The notes under the pieces were generated by a model. It was given only the letters and a program-made list of their open reading frames with translations. It did not search any database and was not told the origin of the DNA. The translations under genes were made by a program, and so were the position numbers. 64,000 bases of DNA from Mogibacterium sp. (lineage in GTDB: Bacteria; Bacillota; Clostridia; Peptostreptococcales; Anaerovoracaceae): the NCBI GenBank assembly GCA_012840975.1, contig DUVP01000032.1, positions 62,001-126,000 on the forward strand. The letters run 5' to 3'. The first letter of the stretch is position 1; the number at the start of each line of letters is the position of its first letter. Positions 26,072-34,761 of the stretch are shown one piece after another.

Positions 26072-27305
26072 TTACTCCACCTAATTTTATTATGTCTTCC
26101 CAAAATCCCGGATAGGATTTATTAACGCAATCGGCATTATTAATTTTTACGGGTTCTTCCGTAACTACCGATGCCATTGCTGCCAGCATTGCCATGCGGT
26201 GATCTCCGCGAACATCTATTGTTTCTTTAGTTCCTTTAAGAGAGGATCTGATTCCCGATATAATCAGAGAATCACCTTCTATTCTAATCATACCTCCAAG
26301 CTTTGAAAGGATTTCCTGTATAGCAGATAATCTGTCGCTCTCCTTATATCTGAGTGTACCTATTTGAGAGATTGTCGTTTCCGTTCCCTTGTCTGCAATG
26401 ACAGCCCTTAATGCAACGGCAGGCACAATATCAGGATAATCACTTAAATCAAATTCAAGTTTCCTATTGTTTGACTGTGAAACTGCGTCATTAAATTCAT
26501 CAAGTATACCCACTATGACTCTGTCTCCTTGAAGTGAATCTTTTTTCAGACCTCTGATATCTATACTTCCATCCAAAGCCTCATTTGCGACCAGCCACAT
26601 CGCGCCGGCTGACCAGTCTCCCTCTATGATCTCTTCCGGAGTTTTTTCCGGAAAATATCTCTGTCCACCTCGTATTGAATAGGTTGTTTCTCTATCATTT
26701 TCTTCTCGTTCGGTGCTGATTCCAAAGTTTTTCATTATATCTCTTGTAAGTTCGATATAAGGTTCGGACTTTATCTGACCATCAACAATTATCTCACTCC
26801 TGCCATCTACAACAGAAAGTGCAAGCAACAGTCCCGAAATATATTGCGAACTTATATTTCCCGGAACTCTGTATATACCCGGTTTGAGCTTCCCGTTTAC
26901 AATTATCTTGCTTCCATCTACAAGAATATCAGCACCATGTCCGATAAGCTCTTTCGCAAGTTCCGAAAAAGGCCTGCCTTTAAGACTTCCATTTAAAATT
27001 AATTCTGCCGGTCTTCCGAATGCTGCAACAAGCGGCAGCATAAATCTCATGGTTGTTCCGCTTTCTCCGCATATTAATCTCGTATATTCGGCTCCTCGAT
27101 TTAGTTCAATCAAACAGTCTCCGGTCGCTTTTATATCGTCAGAAAGCTTTCCTGCAACAGATTCTATATTCAGAACTCTCTCAATATCTCCGCTTAGAAA
27201 AGAGCAAATCAAATACCTGTGCAGGATGGATTTTGACTTAACTATGTCAATACTTCCCGAAATAGCTTTGCAATCTATCCTTATGTGACGATTATCTCCG
27301 GTCAT
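26058..27305 (-). CDS. aroA: EPSP synthase (3-phosphoshikimate 1-carboxyvinyltransferase)
   Basis: A 415-residue enzyme with the duplicated inside-out alpha/beta barrel pattern. The substrate motifs are KSKSILHRYLI near residue 18, LICGESGTTMRFMLPL near residue 80 and RYKESDRL near residue 325, with the HRMAMLA arginine near residue 370. It joins shikimate-3-phosphate and PEP (EC 2.5.1.19). The ATG has GAGG about 10 bases upstream, and only 2 bases separate it from aroF. Overlaps aroC by 14 bases. Confidence 0.95.
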   Translation of the reverse strand: MTGDNRHIRIDCKAISGSIDIVKSKSILHRYLICSFLSGDIERVLNIESVAGKLSDDIKATGDCLIELNRGAEYTRLICGESGTTMRFMLPLVAAFGRPAELILNGSLKGRPFSELAKELIGHGADILVDGSKIIVNGKLKPGIYRVPGNISSQYISGLLLALSVVDGRSEIIVDGQIKSEPYIELTRDIMKNFGISTEREENDRETTYSIRGGQRYFPEKTPEEIIEGDWSAGAMWLVANEALDGSIDIRGLKKDSLQGDRVIVGILDEFNDAVSQSNNRKLEFDLSDYPDIVPAVALRAVIADKGTETTISQIGTLRYKESDRLSAIQEILSKLGGMIRIEGDSLIISGIRSSLKGTKETIDVRGDHRMAMLAAMASVVTEEPVKINNADCVNKSYPGFWEDIIKLGGVIDIL

Positions 27306-27307
27306 AC

Positions 27308-28126
27308 TTATATAACCTCTTTGACCGCTTTAGCTTTCTTAACCAGGATTTCAAATTCACCGGGTGTGATCGACTGTTTTCCATCTGAAAAAGCATCTTC
27401 AGGATGATTATGAACTTCTATCATAAGTGCGTCGGCTCCTGCAGCAACAGCCGCCAGAGAAAGATCCTCGACAAACTCAGACCTGCCTGAGCCGTGACTC
27501 GGATCGACTGCAATCGGAAGATGACTGAGTTCCCTTATTGCCGGCACTGCGGCAATATCCAGTGTATTCCTTGTATATGTCTCAAATGTTCTTATTCCCC
27601 TCTCGCAAATAATCACATTCGAATTTCCTTCAGACAAAATATACTCCGCACTTGTCAGGACTTCTCTGTATGTCGCAGCATATCCTCTTTTCAGCAAAAC
27701 AGGCTTCTTTGTTCTTCCAAGAGCCTTAAGTAATGTGAAATTCTGCATGTTTCTCGAACCGACCTGCAGAATATCTACATCTTCAAAAAGATCGAGATTT
27801 GAAGCATCCACTATTTCCGAAACTATCGGAATATCGAGAGTCTTTCTGACTTCTAAAAGAAGTCGAACCCCCTCAGCTTCCAGCCCCTGAAAATCGTATG
27901 GCGATGTTCTGGGTTTATATGCCCCGCCACGCAGAAAATCCGCACCTGCTTTTTTGACTGCTTCGGCTATGCTGAATATCTGATTTTCAGACTCAACGGA
28001 ACACGGACCGGCTATTATGGTTAATCCGCCATCACCGATCCTTTTTCCCGATATGTCTATAATGCTGTTTTCCTTTTGTGTCTCCCTCGAAGAGAGTAGG
28101 ACCTGTCTGTATCTTATTTCTTCCAT
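27308..28126 (-). CDS. aroF: DAHP synthase (3-deoxy-7-phosphoheptulonate synthase)
   Basis: A 272-residue enzyme of the type I beta (KDPGal/AroF-B. subtilis-like) family: [60 protein letters not shown], and [10 protein letters not shown]. The residues that bind metal and PEP are present. There is no regulatory ACT or chorismate-mutase domain, so feedback control must come from elsewhere. It opens the aro cluster downstream of rpoZ, with AAGGA only 4 bases before the ATG and a hairpin in the gap. Confidence 0.94.
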   Translation of the reverse strand: MEEIRYRQVLLSSRETQKENSIIDISGKRIGDGGLTIIAGPCSVESENQIFSIAEAVKKAGADFLRGGAYKPRTSPYDFQGLEAEGVRLLLEVRKTLDIPIVSEIVDASNLDLFEDVDILQVGSRNMQNFTLLKALGRTKKPVLLKRGYAATYREVLTSAEYILSEGNSNVIICERGIRTFETYTRNTLDIAAVPAIRELSHLPIAVDPSHGSGRSEFVEDLSLAAVAAGADALMIEVHNHPEDAFSDGKQSITPGEFEILVKKAKAVKEVI

Positions 28127-28144
28127 TTTCCTTATATTTTAATA

Positions 28145-28169
28145 AGATGGAAACACATTGTTTCCATCT
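28145..28169 (-). terminator. Strong hairpin between rpoZ and aroF
   Basis: A perfect 11 bp stem (AGATGGAAACA with TGTTTCCATCT) and a 3-base loop lies 10 bases after the rpoZ stop on the minus strand. It is followed by TATTAAAATA rather than a clean T-run. It could be a weak terminator or a processing site between the gmk-rpoZ and aro parts. Confidence 0.5.
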
Positions 28170-28179
28170 CTGATATCCC

Positions 28180-28395
28180 TTATAACTTGTTTTTGAGGCT
28201 TTCCGGACGAGTATATGTAATCAGATCTTCAGCAATTTCCTTTGCTGCCTGACTTACAGCTCTCTCGCTTACCTCTTCGATAAGTGCGGGCTTTCCGTCA
28301 ATTATCTCTCTGGCTCTCTTTGCTGTAAGTACAGCCAAAGTGTATCTGCTATCTGTTTTCTCCTGAAGTATATTCACAGATGGATAAAGTAACAT
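28180..28395 (-). CDS. rpoZ: RNA polymerase omega subunit
   Basis: A 71-residue omega subunit: MLLYPSVNILQEKTDSRYTLAVLTAKRAREI is the typical N-terminus, with the SRYTLAVLTAKRAR core that contacts the beta-prime subunit. It lies 3 bases downstream of gmk, the usual Firmicutes order yicC-gmk-rpoZ. Its stop is followed by a hairpin before the aro genes. Confidence 0.93.
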   Translation of the reverse strand: MLLYPSVNILQEKTDSRYTLAVLTAKRAREIIDGKPALIEEVSERAVSQAAKEIAEDLITYTRPESLKNKL

Positions 28396-28398
28396 GTA

Positions 28399-29019
28399 TT
28401 ATTCCCCTTTCTCATTCTCATAAATCTTAATTATAGGTTTAACTTTGTCAGGCACTTTGCAACTCTCAGCTGAGACTATCGACCTTGCCTTCTCAATGGC
28501 TGTTTCAATATCGTCATTTATTATGTAGTAATCATATTCTCCGATAAGCTTAATCTCATTGAGGGCCTTGTCAAGTCTTTTTTCTATAACATCCTGTTTG
28601 TCGGTCTTTCTTCCTTCCAGTCTTTTTCTGAGTTCAGCCAGACTCGGCGGAAGAATAAATATCAGAATCGCTTCCGGCATGGCTGATTTTACCTGCAGTG
28701 CTCCCTGAACATCAATGTCGAGGATCATATTCCTGCCCTTATTGAGCATCCTCATTATTACATCTTTGGGAGTGCCGTACATATTTTCAAAAACTTCCGC
28801 ATACTCAAGAAAGTTTTCTCTTTCAATATTTGCAACAAATTCTTCTCTTGTAACGAAGTAATAGTCCTTGCCTTCGATCTCCCCTTCTCGCGGAGCTCTT
28901 GTCGTCATCGATACGGAAAACCTGGCGTTTTCTTCCTTAAGAAGTTCCGCACATATTGTTCCCTTGCCTGCACCGGATGGACCTGAAATAACAAAAAGTT
29001 TGCCTTTCCTGCGACTCAT
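28399..29019 (-). CDS. gmk: Guanylate kinase
   Basis: A 206-residue P-loop kinase phosphorylating GMP to GDP (EC 2.7.4.8). Walker A is GPSGAGKGTI, followed by SMTTRAPREGEIEGKDYYF, which binds GMP, and the LEYAEVFENMYGTP and DIDVQGA segments. The length is normal. The ATG has GGAGG about 5 bases upstream. It sits in the conserved yicC-gmk-rpoZ cluster. Confidence 0.96.
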   Translation of the reverse strand: MSRRKGKLFVISGPSGAGKGTICAELLKEENARFSVSMTTRAPREGEIEGKDYYFVTREEFVANIERENFLEYAEVFENMYGTPKDVIMRMLNKGRNMILDIDVQGALQVKSAMPEAILIFILPPSLAELRKRLEGRKTDKQDVIEKRLDKALNEIKLIGEYDYYIINDDIETAIEKARSIVSAESCKVPDKVKPIIKIYENEKGE

Positions 29020-29075
29020 ATCTGCCTCCTGTTCGAGACCGTATTATAACACAGCAGAACATATTAATGCTAATA

Positions 29076-29966
29076 TTACTCTATATTCTGAACCTGTTCT
29101 CTGATTTTTTCTATTTCAGCCTTAAGCTCAAGCATCATAGAAGTAATATCTTTATCGTTTGCTTTAGATCCTATAGTATTCGCTTCTCTGTTCATCTCCT
29201 GAATCAGGAAATCTATTTTCTTTCCAATCGCCTCTTCATCGCTTTTAAGGAATGACCTCAACTGTTCGAGATGACTTTCCAGCCTGACAAGCTCCTCGGT
29301 TATATTGGATCTATCTGCAAATATCGCTGCTTCTATTGCAATCCTTTCATCTGTAAGTTCAGCTGTGCCTTCAAGAAGCTCTTCGATTCTGGTCCTGAGG
29401 CGACTTGCATATTCAGTCTCAAGTTCAGGAGCTCTTTTTTCTATTTCAGCTCTAATATGCGAAATTCTATCCGCTCTCTCAGATATGTCGTCAGCAAGCT
29501 TTGCTCCCTCAGCCTCTCTCATTTGTGAAATATCTTCAGTTGCTTTCTCCGTGGCCAAAGCGAAACATTTCAGCATCTCTTCTTCATCTTCCTCTGCAGG
29601 AACGGTATTTATAATATCAGGCATTTTAGCAAGAAGCGATAAGGATATTTCTTTTTCAGTACCCGGTCCCAGTTTTTTGTTCAACTCCTTGAGAGCATCA
29701 TAATACCTGCCTGCAAGATCCATATCCAGCCTTATATCGGTATCGCTTTTCCCGAAGTTATCAACGGTTACCGTAATTTCTATTTTACCTCTCGATAATT
29801 TATTCTTAACAACCGATTTAATTTTTTCTTCCGCAAAAGAATACTTTCTCGGTATTCTGATATATATGTCACAATAACGATGATTCACGGATCTGATTTC
29901 AACGATAATGCTCCTTACATCGTCTGTGTACTCGCCCCGGCCAAAGCCCGTCATGCTTCTTATCAA
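29076..29966 (-). CDS. yicC: YicC/YloC family endoribonuclease
   Basis: A 296-residue protein with the YicC N-terminal signature IRSMTGFGRGEY and SVNHRYCDIYIRIPR, and the C-terminal EEAIGKKIDFLIQEMNREANTIGSKAND (DUF1732) helices. Members have recently been shown to be endoribonucleases that act on small RNAs and mRNA. The length is normal. An AGGAGG site lies ahead of the ATG. It is the first gene of the conserved gmk cluster. Confidence 0.93.
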   Translation of the reverse strand: MIRSMTGFGRGEYTDDVRSIIVEIRSVNHRYCDIYIRIPRKYSFAEEKIKSVVKNKLSRGKIEITVTVDNFGKSDTDIRLDMDLAGRYYDALKELNKKLGPGTEKEISLSLLAKMPDIINTVPAEEDEEEMLKCFALATEKATEDISQMREAEGAKLADDISERADRISHIRAEIEKRAPELETEYASRLRTRIEELLEGTAELTDERIAIEAAIFADRSNITEELVRLESHLEQLRSFLKSDEEAIGKKIDFLIQEMNREANTIGSKANDKDITSMMLELKAEIEKIREQVQNIE

Positions 29967-29993
29967 ATTTGTGCCTCCTAATATGTAATTTTT

Positions 29994-30707
29994 TTACTTA
30001 AGTAAAAGTTTGGATATGCGATCCGCCCTCTGTATATGGGCAATCAAATTCTCAACTCTGGCAACATATACATCATCCATCCAGCTTTTTATCAGCCTGT
30101 CTGTCATGGAATCCGATGTCCCGCCTGTTAGAATTTTGCCCAGTTTGTCCGTCTTTAGTCCTCTTTCTTCCTTCCCTACCCATTCTTGCATTTTTCGAAT
30201 CAACTCTTCTATCTCTTTGCCGCGGTATTTACCTCCGATTTCAAGACCTCTCCGATACATTAACATTCTTGATTTAACTTTGACAACCGTCGATTTGAAA
30301 TTAGTCCTGAATCTTATTTCTTTTGCAAACGGGTGAGTCGTTTTTATAATAATATAACAGTTATAGACCCAGAAAACTTTCGCATATTGATCCTGCATTA
30401 TATTGGTATATTGGGTAATATCATATTCTCCGCCTTTTTCAGACCAGCCCTCTGAAACTTCAAGGATGACATCTTCAACCTGATCAAAATCAATAACATA
30501 AGGATTCTTTTCTTTAAATTGTTCTTCCGGACCTTCTACAACAACAAACTGTCTCTTCTCTTTATCGAAAATAAACTGCATGGACGACGGATATTTTTTT
30601 ACTCCCCATGCTTTAGTCACATTAAAATCTTCAAGTTTTTTTCTGTTTTCCTCTTTTGCCTGCAATTCTTCTGCACTTATTTTTTTTTTCCTTGAGAATA
30701 AACCCAT
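29994..30707 (-). CDS. Conserved protein of unknown function (DUF4428-like region)
   Basis: A protein of 237 residues from the ATG at 30707, chosen because GGAGG lies 8 bases upstream; the longer frame to 30773 begins before that site. It begins MGLFSRKKK, is rich in Lys near the start, and continues with a beta-rich region (MQFIFDKEKRQFVVV, VIDFDQVEDVILEV, YIIIKTTHPFAKEIRFR). This resembles the C-terminal domain found after zinc-binding modules in DUF4428 proteins, but the zinc part is missing. No signal or membrane segment is visible. It precedes yicC by 27 bases, so it may share its transcript. Confidence 0.65.
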   Translation of the reverse strand: MGLFSRKKKISAEELQAKEENRKKLEDFNVTKAWGVKKYPSSMQFIFDKEKRQFVVVEGPEEQFKEKNPYVIDFDQVEDVILEVSEGWSEKGGEYDITQYTNIMQDQYAKVFWVYNCYIIIKTTHPFAKEIRFRTNFKSTVVKVKSRMLMYRRGLEIGGKYRGKEIEELIRKMQEWVGKEERGLKTDKLGKILTGGTSDSMTDRLIKSWMDDVYVARVENLIAHIQRADRISKLLLK

Positions 30708-30912
30708 GTCACACCTCCACCCTGAACGGCGTTCTAAAACATTGTACTTTAATGATATAATTATACTACACATTCCGCTGAAAAGTGTATACCTCCTGAT
30801 TCAACGATTGAGTCTGAAGTATATAAATGTTATGATTTTCAAGTATTGTATTTTCGTTCGAAAAAACAATTTACAAACTCTGCTATTTTAAAAAGAGAGC
30901 ATCGGGTAAATT

Positions 30913-32643
30913 ATGGCTTACGACGGAATAATAACTTATGCAATAACAAAAGAGCTTAACGAGAAAATCCCTCTCAGTAAGATTGAAAAAATCTATCAAC
31001 CGGGTTCGGAAGAGCTTTTAATCCACCTTCACACAAAGAAGGGTAATTTCCGACTCTTTATTTCGTGTAACAGCCGGTCAGCAAGGGTTTGTCTTACTGA
31101 AAAAAAATATGAAAATCCTGACAAACCTCCTATGTTCTGTATGCTGCTAAGAAAACATCTGCAGGGCGGTAAAATAACAGAAATCAGACAAAAGGATTCG
31201 GAACGTATAATCGAATTCGACATTGAAACCTATAATGAACTCGGCGTCATTACCTGCAAAAGACTTATTGTTGAAATAATGTCCAGACACAGTCACATTA
31301 TTCTGGTAGATACAGTTTCCGGTAAGGTTATCGATTCGATAAAAAGAATATCGATAGATGTGAACAGGTATAGACAGCTTCTGCCCGGTGTAGAATATAA
31401 ATATCCTCCTGCTCAGGATAAGATACCTTTCAAGGATGTCAGACCGGATACTCTTCTTCCTCATGACGAAAAAGCTATTATGAGTACAGTCGCAGGTATT
31501 TCACCGGCTATAGCTCGCGAAATCCTGTCCTGTTCAACTGATATACCTGATGCTTCTGTTAAATCGGTTCAGCCTGCTATACGTTTGTGTGAAATAATCG
31601 AATCTATTGATAAGGGAAATTGTAAACCTGTTATTTATCTGGATAAGAATAATTCACCTATAGAATTTCATTTAACCGATCTGAAAGAATACGAAGAATT
31701 GAATACATTGAATTTCACAACGATTAATAAATGTGTTGAGCATTTTTATTTTGACCGGGATATCTCAACTGTTTTACAACAGAAAATTCTTCCTTTAACT
31801 AAAACTGTCAATGCTGCTATCAGCAAAGCTCAGCTCAAGAAGCAAAAGCTGAACGAGGATCTCCTTAAAGCGGAAAATTCCGATAAATATCAATTGTACG
31901 GAGAGCTGATAACCGCTAACATACATCTCATAAAACCCGGTGATAAGATTGCCAGAGTCACTAACTATTACGACGGCAATCCCATCGATATACCACTTGA
32001 TGAGAAACTAAATGCGGCAAAAAATGCACAGAGATATTTCAGAAAATACTCAAAAGCGAAGACGGCTATTTATGAAAAGCAAGTTCAAATTAATGATAAT
32101 GATAATGATTTGCTATATCTTGAGTCTGTTCTTCAGAACATTGAAATCGCTGATACTAATGCTAAGCTTGATGTTATAAGAGAAGAGCTGCGAGAAGCGG
32201 GATATCTCAGGAAATATACAAAATTATCTAAAAACCGGAAGAAAACAAAACCGGATCCGACTAAATATACACTATCGGATGGCACTACAGTATTAGTAGG
32301 ACAAAATAACATTGAAAATGATTATCTTACTACAAAATTAGCTGACAAGACAGATATCTGGATGCATACGAAAGATATTCCGGGATCTCATCTAATAGTA
32401 AAGCTTAAGCCCGGGCGTACCATAGACGATGTACCTGCTAAGATAATATACGAGGCGGCATCTATTGCAGCATACTATAGCAAATCGCGAGACAGTGAAA
32501 ACGTGCCTGTCGACTATGTGCCTGTAAGACATGTCAAAAAACCGAAAGGAGCAAAACCCGGTATGGTGATATTTACAAATAATCAGACAGTATATGTTTC
32601 ACCAAAACTCCCAGAAGATACTAAGGAGGCAAAATTAAAATGA
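30913..32643 (+). CDS. rqcH: RqcH, NFACT-family ribosome quality control protein
   Basis: A 576-residue Rqc2 homologue. The N-terminal NFACT-N domain has MAYDGIITYAITKELNEKI and FCMLLRKHLQGGKITEI, followed by coiled-coil helices (about 280-330 and 380-430) and a C-terminal NFACT-R domain with DIWMHTKDIPGSHLIV. RqcH binds the obstructed 50S subunit and recruits tRNA-Ala for poly-alanine tailing of stalled nascent chains. The DR/ER pair that contacts tRNA reads ER here, a common variant. It is followed by lspA with an ATGA overlap. Confidence 0.94.
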   Translation: MAYDGIITYAITKELNEKIPLSKIEKIYQPGSEELLIHLHTKKGNFRLFISCNSRSARVCLTEKKYENPDKPPMFCMLLRKHLQGGKITEIRQKDSERIIEFDIETYNELGVITCKRLIVEIMSRHSHIILVDTVSGKVIDSIKRISIDVNRYRQLLPGVEYKYPPAQDKIPFKDVRPDTLLPHDEKAIMSTVAGISPAIAREILSCSTDIPDASVKSVQPAIRLCEIIESIDKGNCKPVIYLDKNNSPIEFHLTDLKEYEELNTLNFTTINKCVEHFYFDRDISTVLQQKILPLTKTVNAAISKAQLKKQKLNEDLLKAENSDKYQLYGELITANIHLIKPGDKIARVTNYYDGNPIDIPLDEKLNAAKNAQRYFRKYSKAKTAIYEKQVQINDNDNDLLYLESVLQNIEIADTNAKLDVIREELREAGYLRKYTKLSKNRKKTKPDPTKYTLSDGTTVLVGQNNIENDYLTTKLADKTDIWMHTKDIPGSHLIVKLKPGRTIDDVPAKIIYEAASIAAYYSKSRDSENVPVDYVPVRHVKKPKGAKPGMVIFTNNQTVYVSPKLPEDTKEAKLK

Positions 32644-33155
32644 TAGCAACATACCCTATAATCGCTGCAATAATATTGATATTAGATCAGCTTACAAAAC
32701 TTATAATCAGAATGAACATACAGCCCGACGAAAAAATTTACATCATAGGCGAATGGTTCAGTATTACATTTGTCAAAAATACCGGTGCGGCATTCAGTAT
32801 ATTCTCGGGTAACAAATTTGTAACCGTCGGTATGACATCAATACTTGTTATTGCCTGTCTTATTTTTATCATTTACGAAATTAAAGACGGCGGTTCAAAA
32901 TTTCTATCAATCTGCCTGACGTTTATTTTTGCAGGCGGAGTCGGAAATTTAATTGACAGAGTTGTAATGGGTTATGTAACCGATATGTTCTCTTTCGGAA
33001 ACTTTCCCGTTTTCAATATAGCCGATATATCAGTAACCTGCGGATGTCTTCTTACAGTTGTATACATATTATTCTTACAAAAGCGAAAAGAATCTGAAGA
33101 AGGTACAGAAACTATCGCAGCTAATGAAGATAAAGAAAAGACTAATAATGAGTAA
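32640..33155 (+). CDS. lspA: Lipoprotein signal peptidase (signal peptidase II)
   Basis: A 171-residue enzyme with four transmembrane segments. The conserved motifs are ILDQLTK, FVKNTGAAFSI, the catalytic Asp in GGVGNLIDRVVMGYVTDMFSF, and FPVFNIADISV with the second Asp. It cleaves prolipoprotein signal peptides, of which this window holds at least three. A C-terminal Glu-rich tail follows the last membrane segment. AAGGAGG lies 9 bases before the ATG, inside the end of rqcH. Confidence 0.95.
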   Translation: MIATYPIIAAIILILDQLTKLIIRMNIQPDEKIYIIGEWFSITFVKNTGAAFSIFSGNKFVTVGMTSILVIACLIFIIYEIKDGGSKFLSICLTFIFAGGVGNLIDRVVMGYVTDMFSFGNFPVFNIADISVTCGCLLTVVYILFLQKRKESEEGTETIAANEDKEKTNNE

Positions 33156-34089
33156 AGATATTCTTGTTTTTACGGCTGATGTCGAAGATGCGGGTATAAG
33201 GCTTGACGCTTTTATAGGAATGAATACTGAAGATTTATCGAGAAGCTATGCAGTAAAACTCATAGAAGACGGTTTTGTATCCGTCAACAAAAATACTGTA
33301 TTCTCTAAGAAGCTCAAGCTCTCTCAAGGTGATGAGGTCTGTGTTTCAATACCGCAGACCCATGATTTTGATGTTAAACCTGAAGATATTCCTCTTGATA
33401 TTATCTATGAAGACGAGGATATTCTTATCGTAAACAAGCCTAAAGGTATGGTAGTTCACCCTGCCCCGGGCAACTATACGGGCACTTTAGTAAATGCTTT
33501 GATGTACCATTGCGGGAGAAATCTTTCCGATATTAACGGTTTACTCAGACCCGGTATTGTACATAGAATCGATAAGGATACCAGCGGTCTTCTTATAATT
33601 GCCAAGAATAACAAAGTTCATGAATCTCTCGCTTCACAGCTGCGAAATCGCTCTGTAATTAGAGAATATACCGCTCTTGTATATGACAATATCAAAGAAG
33701 ACGAGTTGGAAATTGATATGCCGATTGGCAGGAATGAGAAAAACCGTATGAGAAGAGCCGTAAACGGATCCGGCAGCAGAGAAGCTGTCACACAGATTAA
33801 AGTACAGGAAAGATTCTCAAAATATACTCTTGTAACTGCACGCTTAAAGACAGGAAGGACTCACCAGATAAGAGTACATATGGCATATATTAAACATCCT
33901 TTAGTCGGCGATCCGATGTACGGACCTAAAAAAGCTCCCGGCAGGCTTGAAGGCATCGACCTTGACGGACAGCTTCTTCATGCGGGAACTTTAGGTTTTA
34001 TCCATCCCTCAACAAATAAATATATTGAATTTAATGCTCCTATTCCGGAGAATTTCAAAATTATTTTGAATCGTCTTCGTCAGGTATAA
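33148..34089 (+). CDS. rluD: RluD-family 23S rRNA pseudouridine synthase
   Basis: A protein of 313 residues from the ATG at 33148, which overlaps the lspA stop as ATGAGTAA. The N-terminus has an S4 RNA-binding domain ([10 protein letters not shown] to SVNKN), then the RluA catalytic domain: [33 protein letters not shown] (catalytic Asp) and [16 protein letters not shown]. It makes pseudouridine in 23S rRNA. The longer frame beginning at 33058 lies inside lspA and has no ribosome site. It converges with the relic of msrB at its 3' end. Confidence 0.93.
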   Translation: MSKDILVFTADVEDAGIRLDAFIGMNTEDLSRSYAVKLIEDGFVSVNKNTVFSKKLKLSQGDEVCVSIPQTHDFDVKPEDIPLDIIYEDEDILIVNKPKGMVVHPAPGNYTGTLVNALMYHCGRNLSDINGLLRPGIVHRIDKDTSGLLIIAKNNKVHESLASQLRNRSVIREYTALVYDNIKEDELEIDMPIGRNEKNRMRRAVNGSGSREAVTQIKVQERFSKYTLVTARLKTGRTHQIRVHMAYIKHPLVGDPMYGPKKAPGRLEGIDLDGQLLHAGTLGFIHPSTNKYIEFNAPIPENFKIILNRLRQV

Positions 34090-34150
34090 ATCTTAAGGCG
34101 GCGGAATTTATGCAGTATCTCAGTCCGCCCTTATCATTCTGTCGCTCCAT
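34061..34150 (-). pseudogene. msrB: Relic of a MsrB domain
   Basis: On the minus strand, in a frame shifted from msrA, the stretch [19 protein letters not shown] followed by DEDDSK and TAA is the C-terminal signature of MsrB, including the catalytic cysteine region [11 protein letters not shown]. It runs through the msrA stop (34134-34136) and ends at 34061, inside the 3' end of rluD on the other strand. Most of the MsrB domain (more than 100 residues) is missing. The MsrA C-terminus reads [11 protein letters not shown], which is the linker seen in MsrA-MsrB fusions. An internal deletion with a frameshift in a former msrAB gene explains both. Confidence 0.8.
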
Positions 34151-34706
34151 TCTGTGTTACTTCGTAAGCAAGTTCCCCTATGCGACTTATAAGCTCTTCT
34201 TTAGTCTCAGCCTTATATTCTTCAGGAAGCATCATCATACCTCTCGGAATATGACAATATCCCATCGGATACTTGTCTAAATATTTCTGGTGGTATTCTT
34301 CTGCAGGATAGAAGTTTTCATAAGGCTTAACCTCTACAGCCAGTTTTTGTCCTTGTTTTTCTTCCTCAAATCTGTAAACTGCCATGATATCCCGAAGCTG
34401 ATCCTCTTCTGAGTAATATATTCCGGTTCTGTACTGTATTCCCATGTCATTGCCTTGACGATTTACTGAGAACGGATCAATTACCATAAAAAAGAATCTG
34501 AGAATCTGCCTCAGAGAAATTTGATTTTCGTCATAAACAATACGAACAGCTTCTGCATGACCGCTGCTTAAACATACTTCATCGTAACTTGGATTTTCAG
34601 TCGGCCCGTTGGCATACCCTGACTCTGTACTTATGATTCCTTCAAACTGATCAAAGAACTTTTGAAGTCCCCAGAAACATCCTCCGGCAAGATATATTGT
34701 TTTCAT
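34134..34706 (-). CDS. msrA: Peptide methionine sulfoxide reductase MsrA
   Basis: A 190-residue enzyme reducing methionine-S-sulfoxide. The catalytic motif [10 protein letters not shown] lies at the N-terminus, with [27 protein letters not shown] and the [22 protein letters not shown] signature. The C-terminus ends with [11 protein letters not shown], the linker of MsrAB fusions, and stops there. The stop is reached by a frame change relative to the MsrB relic just downstream. AAGGGG lies ahead of the ATG. The enzyme should still be active as a single domain. Confidence 0.94.
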   Translation of the reverse strand: MKTIYLAGGCFWGLQKFFDQFEGIISTESGYANGPTENPSYDEVCLSSGHAEAVRIVYDENQISLRQILRFFFMVIDPFSVNRQGNDMGIQYRTGIYYSEEDQLRDIMAVYRFEEEKQGQKLAVEVKPYENFYPAEEYHQKYLDKYPMGYCHIPRGMMMLPEEYKAETKEELISRIGELAYEVTQNGATE

Positions 34707-34761
34707 TGTGTATTCCCCTTATCAGTATTTTGATTTTCGTTGCTTTTCAATGTATGCTTTT

